From Polytrichum commune (lineage: Eukaryota > Streptophyta > Polytrichopsida > Polytrichales > Polytrichaceae), in the NCBI GenBank assembly GCA_950295325.1, contig OX485804.1:63766533-63830532 (forward strand): 64,000 nt of DNA. The letters run 5' to 3'. Below the pieces are notes generated by a model. The model made no database searches, was not told the DNA's origin, and was given only the letters and a program-made list of their open reading frames with translations. Both the position numbers and the translations under genes were made by a program. This document shows positions 48,450-59,300 of the stretch, piece by piece; the stretch's first letter is position 1; every line of letters begins with the position of its first letter.

Positions 48450-50453
48450 TCAAGCATGCTCTTCGTCATCTTCCACATCTATGTTCGCGGATTGCGAGTT
48501 GCCTATCAAAGGAGATGGCGTTGGATCACGCAAAGGGGCCAATATGGCATTGAAAGTGATGACATCTCTTTCAAATGCAACAAGGTGTCTTCCACTACAT
48601 TGACAAGCATGAATTGATGCGCATGCAACATAGATAGACATTCATGCCACAAGCGATTAGCCAATATTGATGGAATGAACTCAGAATATAAGATATTAGG
48701 CTAAAAATTTACTCTTACATGTAGATGGATAAGCATCGAGAACAACATCTCCCGGCTTAGTCAATTCTTCAATTAAGAATTGTAGAGAATCATGGTTTTC
48801 TTGCGTAGTCCTCTCCAAGGGACATTACCATGTATTAGTTGCGTCTTCGTTGTAGTGCAATTGAAGAAGATATTCAAGGACTCCACCTTGGCCACGTAAA
48901 GATCATATTTTTTTTGAAAGAGAATTCAAGGTGGGGCTCCTCGTGGAAGAACAATATGATTCAAAAACATTGTGTTTGCAAGTAAAAGAATTAGTTTAGT
49001 ATAAAGTAAGAAACAAAACACACTAAATGACAAAAACAACAATTAAATGTTATAGAGGCATCACGTACAATTAGTGGTTTAACTGTAAGCCAACTCATTA
49101 ATTGCACACCAATCTTTTGCCAATGAAACCATATGATGCAATATATGTTCTCACACCTTCCCTCGTTTTTAAAAAAATCAAGAAGAAGCATTATCCATTT
49201 TTCAAAAATTGCAAATTCAAATAATTCTTCTATATCCTTAGGGTTGTGCTCATTCCATGGTGGATTTGAATTTGGAGGAGATGAAACATTCGGAACTAGT
49301 AAGCCCTCTGGCAACTTGACTATGATCAAATCAAATCCACCAAATTTGCAAATGTCAGAGGAAACTCAAGTCTTCCAAGTTTGGCCTACCTACAAACAAA
49401 AAATACATAAATTATAGTTTCAAAAACTATCAAACATTCTATGAACCAAAAAATGAACTTAAAAAAAAGTTATTTAAATTTGACTTTTACATGCCTACTA
49501 ACCTTTTTGACAAATTTGGAAGTTGAAATCGACACTAGATTTTCTATTGCATCAATCTCCAACATGTTGGAGATGGAGGCATTTTTCACAAATACTAAAA
49601 TCTTGGGAATATTAAAAATCTTGAAGGACACCTATTGAGATTGAATTATAAAAGTAGATGGTGTAGGAGCAATACTAGATTGGGATGGACTCGGAATCAA
49701 AGCAATGTAATCAAGGTGTAGTTTATTATTCCCTTATGGTTTGGGTTCTAGTGGCAAGAGGAGGTGGTGGTGGAAAAGTGGGAGATACAATAGGTGCCAC
49801 ATGTGGTGTTGGTGTAGCATCCGATTTCTTCTTGCATTTACTGCCTCCCCCTGTATATTTAGGTTTTTCCTCCACTTCTTGTAATGGCACCATGGACAAT
49901 CTCAAAGCTTCCTCCTCAATTGGATGGACGTTTTTTAGACACTCAATAAACCATAGTTAAAAAACCAGTCATGAGTCTACAACATCAATTGCATAGCTAA
50001 AAATATGCAAATGTCACTAGCCATGTCAGCCCATCAATTCATGAATGATGGAAGGGCTTGTAATGGAATAACTTTGTGGGTATGCAATTCCTTTATGAGA
50101 TACCCTACGGAACAAAACAAATTTATGAAGTCAATGAATATGATATTACATGAATTCAATTTGGGACAAAGTTCTTGGCATGAAACTCACAAGTAGATCA
50201 CATGTCTCACAACTAATTCCCTTCTTGGACAACACACCATAATTGTGGAGTTTATTGAAGGTGTCTCCTGGGCCGGATTTAAAAAAAGAAAAAACCTTAG
50301 CCTGTAAGAGATATCACCAATGTTCCATGAAGTCCACAAGTTTGAGAACACTCTCCCAATTAACCACACCAACTTAGGTATAGCGCCATTGAACTCTTCA
50401 ACAACAACAACCTCTTCCAATTGGGACGTCAAATGCATCATGGGAAAACACAT
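48450..50453 (-). pseudogene. Decayed multi-exon gene resembling a beta-class amino-methyltransferase
   Basis: Coding-like blocks follow in order on the minus strand. 50453-50187: EEFNGAIPKLVWLIGRVF, then PGDTFNKLHNYGVLSKKG and CETCD. 49960-49735: HPIEEEALRLSMVPL and a Pro-rich stretch. 49640-49500: KIFNIPKILVFVKNAS. 49345-49050: FDLIIVKLPEG (where a DPP[FWY] motif would stand), WNEHNPKDIEELFEFA, IIWFHWQKIGVQLMSWL. 48765-48710: LIEELTKPGDVVLDAYPST. 48641-48450: CSGRHLVAFERDVITFNAIL, ending EDDEEHA stop. Motif IV-like, then X/I-like (GD.VLD...), then GRH...E is the order of beta-class N4C/N6A methyltransferases. DPP is lost, stops interrupt some joins, and the family call is inference. Confidence 0.42.
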
Positions 50454-50459
50454 ATGAAT

Positions 50460-53400
50460 ACATATATCTTAAAACAATCAAATAAAATATATATTAAAAT
50501 ATATAATGTAAATGAGTGAAGGAATTCCTATTAACTAAGCTCAAAAAGGTGTTTAAACCAACCAAGCATCAAGGTCAATATTCTTAAATCAAGTGGTGGA
50601 AACTGTAGGGAGTCACACGACATCAGAGAGAAATTCCACCACGTGAACCATTTTTCTTTGTATTTTATGTTTACATGAGTAGTTACAATCTTTGCAATTT
50701 CTCCAAGGACATTTCCAATTTAGGATGGTTGCTCCAAAGGTGTATTTATCTACAAACCAACAAATCCACTATTAAATTAAAAAGAACTTATTGAACTTAA
50801 ATCATATATCAGATGTGCGTATGCTTACCTCATTGAGAAAATCAACGTCATTTGTTGTATTCGCCACCACGAGGAGTTTACTCGGGGGGTTCACTGGCAA
50901 AAATCGTAGAACAACGTGCGATAAAAAATAGGGTCTAATACATTCATTGTAGATAAATTTTGTAAAAAACTTACATATAATATAAGGGGTTTTAAAATAA
51001 TGAAAAAGGATTAGATGTAAAATACCATCACACCTTTATTTTGAAAAATACCATACCTTATAATCTTTTCTGCAAGGTAAATAGCCCCCCAATAAATAGG
51101 TCCCAAACGTACGTGTATGCAAAATATAAGAGGGAGTGAACCCCCCGAGGGAGTTTATCAAATTCCTTAGACCTCTAAGCTCTCATTGTTTTCTTCAATA
51201 CACCATTCATAGCCTCCGATTCAAAAAATTGGGGATCTCTTATCCAATGGAGTCTCGTCTTTGTATTTAGGAGATGCCTCTTCCGAAGTCAACACCACAT
51301 CACATTAATGACCACACAAAATGTGAATGTAAGACAACCTTAAATATGAATAAAACTTCATGTATATGAAAGAGGTTGTGTGCTTTCCAACAACGCTAGG
51401 AAAAATACAAACAAGACTTCTATTGTACAAATAGGAAAATCTGAGAAGAAACACACCTAATAAAATTTAGAAATGGCGAATTCTTCCAACCAGTCAACAT
51501 AGGGAAAAACAACGGGAGCACTCCTAATGGTTATTCATATAAAATTTCATGTTGAACTTCATGGAGCCATTTGGGATTATCTTTTCATGTAAGTTGCATA
51601 AATCTTGTGGTTGACTAGTACATAGTAATCATTTGACAATTACAAATATATATTTTAAGGTATTGATATTGTTGTTTATGTTTTGATGAGCGATGTTATG
51701 GTCGGTTTTAAAATGCAACAATGTTGTTTTCCCCATTATACATTGAAAGTGCTCCCGATATTTCATTTTCCACATGTAGACATTTTTTCCAATGTCATGT
51801 TCATGTCCACATTAAGTCTTATGTCTTGACCCTTAGAGTCTTATGTTTACATATTTTTGTCTTGAACTCTCCTGAAGTAATTTGTACTATCTGATGTCTT
51901 AATTTTTTTGACTTCATGAGTTTACCTCTTTTGATATATGTTTAAGGTTGTTATCTAAAATCTTATAGTTTGTATCTTGAAGGCCACATCAAGGTAAGTA
52001 GTTATTCTTTTTGTAAATGATCTCGTAATTTTATTTATTTGTATTTTCATTGAGTATGATATTGGGAGATCTCACGGTGTGGCTTTGAAGGTGATATCAG
52101 TGGATTCTCCGATATAGATCTTTTGGAGCCACTTTGGGAGATTTCCCCTTGATGCCATGAGATATGCTCACCCTAAACCCTTCAAGATGTCTTTTAAGTG
52201 TGAACTGGGAGGTGTCCTCATTTTATTATTAGAATATTATGTATCAACATGGGGAGATCTGCCAGTCCACATGGCATGGGGAAATCTCCAACTTTTATAT
52301 GGACGTTGTCTCCATATTATATTATATAATAGTTCTATATATAATTGCTATATATAATAATGAATTATTATATATATAATAATTCATCATTAGATTTTTG
52401 TTGAAATCTAATGATGAATTTAGGATACTTGTTAATGACTTAAAATCCTATATTTTAGTATTTTTTTTCTAATTTAATCTGATTTAAATTCATAAGTCTA
52501 CTTTTAGTCAAATATTTATGTTCAGAGCATGCAATAATTTTCTTGGAATGTATGGTAATTGAGCATGTATTCATGAATTTAGTATTACTTTGTAAAAAAT
52601 TCAGCTCTCACCAATTTTGAGATTGGACACAATAGTGTGTGTTTCATGAATCAATACCACACACACTAATTGGGATAATCAGTGTACTAGTTCCAAAATG
52701 TAGTGTTAATGTTAAACATGTGTTGGACTGACAAGTCTTTATTTAGTTGAGGGTTGAAAGTTGGTGTTATGAGTGCTAATAATTTCTTACTCAGGATACA
52801 ATTTTCTACATGGACACCAAATGTATGCACCCAATGGACTAGAATCTACGAGATAGACAAATTCAATAGATTGGCTCCGGAGTAGAAGCAATAGCACTTT
52901 TATTTTTAGTTGTAATTAGGTGACACGGGTGGGGGGATTGGCAAAAATAAATGAACTTTCTAAAATGGGGCCCGATTTGCCATTTTTAGTGAGTTTGCGC
53001 TTAAGTCTATTGCATAACATTATTCAGATTCATAACATTGTTACGCGGGATTGACAATATCCCACATAATATTTCTTACATTCAGTCTAAATATGAGGAA
53101 AATCTGTGAATATTTTGTGGAATACTGTCAGTCTCACGAAGAACTGTTATGAATTTGAATAATGTTATGTGTATTGAAGAATGTCCCAACTTTTTGAAAG
53201 CATGGAATGGTTCTCCCATTGCTGGAGGATTTCTCCAAGCAACAACAACTCCTAGGTGACTTTTAGGCCCTTTCCTAGAAAAAACTCATCTCACATTGAG
53301 ACCTTCTATAGAAATGGAAGACGTTAATGAAGCCGCCACCAAGGAATCAAGAGTGATCTCCCTTGGAAATTAACTCACAACTCTTTAGTTCTTGTTACGT

Positions 53401-55715
53401 TGTATATTTGAATTGGTGTGGATTGCCATGCGGAATAACATATGTGCGAACTTCTTGCCGAGAATATAACCTTGTGCCATCAAAATTTTGCACATGACTT
53501 TTGGACATAACAATACGTGCAATTCAATGAAGTTGTGTGTGTGTAGTTGCTATTTGTTAAAAAATGCATCTCTAAAATGATCTATTGACCACATTGTTTC
53601 TTAAAGTACATATAATTAGAGTTTCCATCATATTTTCCCAATTTCTTCCCCATATTTTGATGGTTGTTACAATGAGCATGTCTCGACGGCACATAACAAT
53701 ATTCCAATATTTGCATTATTACTTTTGGACAAGTCTTTTGTCCATCTTTACTTAAAACTGTTGTTTAGTTTTCAATACCGTAGCTCTCTAGCATCTTGGG
53801 CACCTTTTTGCGTAATAATTAATTAAAGCGCGAAGTAAGTTAGGTAGCCCAAAAAATAATATTCAAAATTGGGTACATTAAAAAAGTAATTGAAAATAAG
53901 TTAGACATTCATCCAAGTCATTTCTATAATTCATGGATGGTTTTCTTAATTTCATCCATGGCGGCTACGATAAACCTAAACACCTCCTTTAACCAACATT
54001 CCTTACCCTAAAGTTTGTATTTTTACTTATATGTTAGGGTTTTGCTTGGCAACATATTTTGCTTTAATTTGATGCTACTTTGTTGGATTCCAGTAAATGT
54101 CACTTGCATTATTATGATTTTAAGCACACTTAAAATGTTATTTCTGTCTTCTTTTTTTGTTGGACACTCAACAAAATTAATTTCCCATACATTTAGGCGC
54201 CTTCAAACTTAATTTTTTTTTCCACCCAAGCTGCTAGAGAGCAACGGAATCGTAAATGACATGAGAAGGAACACAAGCAAGTTCTGGGATAAGTACGAAT
54301 GGGGCGATAACACCAACGCCACTTTGACATGATCCGAGTCTGGGTGGGAATTTTCAGTGTACCTCGTATGCAAAGAATGCACTATCCCTCGTAAAGTACG
54401 ACTCCTCATTCATTTTATTTTTATTTATTTTTCCATGTTTTTGAGCTTCTTGTGGATGTTTTGAAGTTTACGCTATCCTACGAAGCTTGGGGAATTTTCT
54501 CATGTATTACCGAGTATATGTTACAACTACAAAACCCTCCCCCAACTTGGTGGTGCCATCCACACTACTTCCTAGTCCTCCCCCAAGTTGGGAGAGAGGG
54601 AGTTGTCGTGTTCAAGCGAACCACTTATTCATCTAACATGAAAGCCTTGAAATAGTATGCAGTTTGGAGGCTACTTTTTGAAGCTGATTCGACACAAAGA
54701 TCCCAAATCAGTCCACCCAAAGTCATTTAAGATGAATTGGTAACAAACCTATAGGGGTTCAAGTTTTTTTTTTAATGTTGGATGGATGAGAGGTACACTT
54801 GTATACGATAATACCCTCCCTCCCTCCCTCCCTCCCTCCATGTGTTTGCATACTCCTCCCTAAGTTGTTTGTGTTACAACATTTATGGAAAATATTATGG
54901 GTATATTTATAGTGTGGCTTATTCTTTGTTGCACTACAGTGTGCCCACAAATATTCATCATCGCACACTAAAATAGCATGGAACCTCATTCTTGAGGAAC
55001 TTGGATTTGTATCAATCTCTCCACACACATGTCTTACCCAGGTGGCTTTGATGGAAATTTATGTTATTTCATAAAATACCAAAATTGGTGGACATTGTAT
55101 TTCTAAGTGCAATAGTATTGAAATTAGAAAAGTGACACGTCTCTATTTTCTCAAATTTGTGTTGATTTGGGTCCAATGTGCATACCACCTACATTATGGG
55201 TATCCACACACCTCACATTTTTCTTGAAAAACCTAACCAATATCGACTTCTCTCAAATAGAAAACTTTAGTTTTATATATATATTGTTGACAACCTTCTA
55301 GTTGTGGAGCCACACTATCAATAGTAGATTACCCTAATCTCAAGAGCAAAATGAAATTTAGTGCGGTTTCGGTAATTGCCTTCCTTAGGAAGATAAAACC
55401 CAATTCCAAAAGTAATAAAACGAATTAGGAAAAGAATGACTTGAAATTGAAATTTGAGATGGGAAACCTCCATTAAATTGGCCTTTTAACATATTCATAA
55501 TGTCAATCATGAAATAAATGCTCCTCTAAACAAAATTTGTAACTTGGAATTATTTACTTCTCCAAGATTTTCACGATCTTATAACTTGTGATTAGGTGAA
55601 TCTATAGAAACTTGATAACCAACCAACACCAGTAGAAACCTGCTACCCAAAACCACTGGAAAAAACATGTTTGGCTTTTAAGCCCTTGTTGGAACATTAA
55701 AATGCACAAATCATG
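50460..55715. other. Intergenic, no gene seen
   Basis: About 5 kb of AT-rich DNA with simple repeats, including a (CCCT)n run at 54818-54839 and poly-T tracts. A perfect hairpin is listed separately. No coding or RNA gene recognised. Confidence 0.4.
52381..52420. repeat. Perfect 17-bp hairpin
   Basis: AATTCATCATTAGATTT, loop TTGTTG, then the exact complement. It lies beside an (ATATA)-rich stretch (52310-52380). It may be the centre of a worn-down foldback MITE. Confidence 0.85.
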
Positions 55716-56012
55716 TACATTAAATCGTCCTATCGGTGTGGGCCACAATAATTCTCTAGAACCAACATTAATTCCCAACCTACTCTAGATCTCTGGTTAA
55801 ACAATAGTTAGGTAGAGTGTGTTCAAAAGATGAAGGAATGTTTGATAAATTTAGGTACTAGAAAATTGGTGCAGGTGAATGTTTTGTTTTGTGCTACTTT
55901 TGTCCTGAACTAAGGATTTAAGATGTTCACGGAAGTCTTGAGGAAGGCTTAGGTGAAGATCCAAAATCTAGGGCCCACATTAATTTCCACACTAATAGGA
56001 CATATTGGTGCA
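55716..56012. mobile_element. MITE, TACACTAAATAGTCC family, copy upstream of METTL22-like gene
   Basis: It begins TACATTAAATCGTCCTATCG and ends AATAGGACATATTGGTGCA. It ends about 310 bp before the start codon of the methyltransferase gene, so it lies in its likely promoter. Confidence 0.68.
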
Positions 56013-56321
56013 CTTCAAGTCTAAATATTGGCCACTTAAACCATGAAAGAAGAAGGAGGAGGAAACCATGAATGACTCTGCCCAAAACCCAAAACCCAAA
56101 ACCTTAATTACTGCTTATGTGGAGAGTTCTTGTACTCATCGTTCATGCGCTCATTTGGGAGACAACCCGGGCATCAACTTTTCGACGGCAGTCCAAAAAT
56201 GACACAAGTTAAACCCACTTTGTTGCATCCATAAAACTCTGCAAGCAGTGCATCACAAAAGACTTTGTTCAAGCTGAATTTGAAGACATGATCGTTCACA
56301 TAGCCTTATGATTGTTTTAGA

Positions 56322-59300
56322 ATGGAAGGCGTTGGCGAATCCGGTTGGCAGGATGAGGTTCAAGTGATGAGCGATGTGCACATTGGGTGCTCCCCTCATC
56401 ACGCTTCTTGCACCACTTTTTTCACCATCTCTAATTCGGGTAAGTTTTTAATGTGCAATTTAGGGGATGGGTTAGGGTTTTGCAGTTCATATGTAAGTTT
56501 CTATGGCTTTGCTAATGTCTAAGAACATGACCAATTCTGGGTTTCTTGACCGTTTTTCTGTTTGTTTGTTTGTTTGCTTGTTTGTCAGTTTGTTTTTTTG
56601 TTTTTCGGGTTATGTTGGTGAGAGATTTGAGCTCTCACAAGCAAGTGAGTTTGGCGAGCCTCAGATGGTATGTGGGTGTGCTTCGGTTCGTTTTTCATGC
56701 TCTCCAACTTCTACCGAATAGATTTACACAACGAAACCTGTGTTGCATCATTGAAAATCGGATTGGGAATTGAACCTCCGATGATATAGTTATGTTTATC
56801 GGAAGCCCATGCTTGTTGGTTTCTTAAACTGAATACATAGGTCCTCCCAATTGTGTCCCAATTGTGTCCTCCCAATTGTGTTCACTATTGAGCGTGGAGT
56901 GTGGAGTAGTTAATGAAATTGGAAGACATAGTCCAATCTCGTTTAAACATGTGCCTTTATGGTGTTTGTTCTTTGATTCTCACGTATTTGATTAATAAAA
57001 ACAGTCGAATAACACCTACAAACCTTACGCAGTATCTTATTTAGAGAAGAAGTCGGTTGTCAAGTCCTTGTGATGTGGCCCATCAAGTTTGAAGTGCTTC
57101 TGACTCGACGAACATTGTTGCACAATATAAAGTTTCCTTCGTTTACAATGACTTCAATAAGGGGTTAGTTTGAGAGTATTTGTTTGAAAGTTACATAATG
57201 ATCGAGGAGGACAGTGTTCCATGACTCAAATCTTGAGGCATTTCACCATCATTTATAGGACTCATCATTCTGCTAACATTGCACAGTCTCTGCTGAACCT
57301 GATTCAAAAGATTTTGAGGTGATGTAGGTGTGCTCATAGAACCTCAAGTAAGTCATGAATAGATGTATCTTTGCCTTCGTCCACATGATAGTGAACAGGG
57401 CTTATAGGTTATTGCTGGGAAAGAAATTACGTATTATGGCTCAATTGATTGGTTAAAACTATGAGATGTCCTATCATAAATACATGGAGCCAGTTGTTTT
57501 GTAGTTTCTGATACTGTAAATATTGACTCCAAGTAATGAACAAAACTTGCTGCATTCATATTATAGGGTGTTGTTTGCAAAATTTTACAGGGTGGTGTTT
57601 TTATTGTAGCAGAGAGTGACAATGTGCTCATAGAACCTCAAGTTAATTCTACAGAATAGATGTATCTTCGCCTTTGTCCACATGATAGTGAACAGGGCTT
57701 AAGGTAGATGTCCGTCATTCAGATACTTTTCTCTCTGCACCCACTTCTTGTAGGAAATGAAACACGCAATTAGTGCGACATGATTAGCAAATCCAAATCG
57801 TGCCTGTAGCCATTTGCCTAATAAATTTTGGAGCTCATACAAATATCTTATTCATTATCAAGTGAAGATTTCCGTGCTCATTAAGTGGTCATATAGGTCC
57901 CCCCAATCATGTTGACTATTGAGCCTGAGTATGTCTAGCATATTTTGAGCATGTAGTCCAATCTCTATAACGCATGTCTTTTTGGTATCTGTTTTAACCT
58001 CCACACTGAACCATCCACCACTTAGATATAGGTGTTCAGATTATTGCTATGTTGGATATAGGCATTTCTACCTTATGGGTTGTGGCTGGGAAAGGAATCA
58101 TGAATTACAGCTCAATTCACTGGTTGAAACTATGAGATGTCCTATCATAAATATCTGCAACCAGTTGTTTTGCAGTTTCCAAACCTGTGAAATTTTGACT
58201 CCAAGTACTGAACAAAACTTGGCTGCATTCCTGCTATAAAGGGTCGTTTGAGTAATTCTACAAGGTGGTATTTTCATTAACACAGAGAGTTACACTCTCT
58301 GTGCCAAACTTCAAGTTAATCCGAAAGAATGGATGTATTTTCTGCTTCATTCACATGGTAGTGAACAAGGCTTATGAGTTGTTGCTGGGAAAGAAATCAT
58401 GAATTTGCGGCTCGATTGACCTGTTAAACTATGAGATGTCCTATCATAAATACATTGAACCAGTCGTTTTGTAGCTTCGAAAACTGTGAAACTTGACTCT
58501 CAGTAGAAATGATTATTTGCGTAATTCTACAAGGTGGATTTTTCATTGGAGCAGAGAGTGACAATGTGGAGTGGGACCCGGAGAAGAACTGTGAGAAAAG
58601 AGAGTTCGAGAAAGAAAACACCGATGTTGATGATCAGGCCAGTGATGCTATCACATCTGATGAAAATGGGGATCTGATTCTTCGGCGGCGACCCAAAAGG
58701 CAATGTTACAGTCAAAGTAAGATTTCTTTCTTTCCAATGTCTCTCAGTCACACTCACACACATTTAGAAACCCAATAATTTTGATTTCTTTGCTATAACC
58801 ATATTGGTTTTTGTCTGTAAGAGCAACTCCTTCGGTCACTGTAAAACGATTCTCTCAAATATTGACTTTCAAAGTTTTTTTGGGCCAGTGTTATGCTCAT
58901 CTCACACATAAAGAATATATATACCATAAATCTTCAATGCCAACCAATTATCGAGAGAGATGACCCTCTAAAGGAAAGCCTTCTCTCAATAAAATTAGTG
59001 AGCAATGAAGATGTATGATTTATATGGACCTCATGTGTGTAATGAGCATACAGCATTGGCCCCAAAAACTTTGAAAGCTGAATATTGAGAAAATCATTTT
59101 ACAGTGACCATAGGCGTTGCTCTATTGCACGTCTGACCTTAGTTTTGGCTGAACAATAATATTAGGAGGAGCTATCTGACACGGCAATTATACAGGCATT
59201 ACAAGTGGAGGCAAAGTAACTATACACCACCAGCTGGCAACATGTCTCCCTGGTGTAGGTCTCCAGGTATATGGGCCGTATCAATTTCTGGAGGGGGCAA

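Noticed and set aside
54530-54850. Repeated CTCCCCCAAGTTGG and (CCCT)n blocks as a possible element
   Set aside because: Short low-complexity similarities only; no termini or target duplications found.
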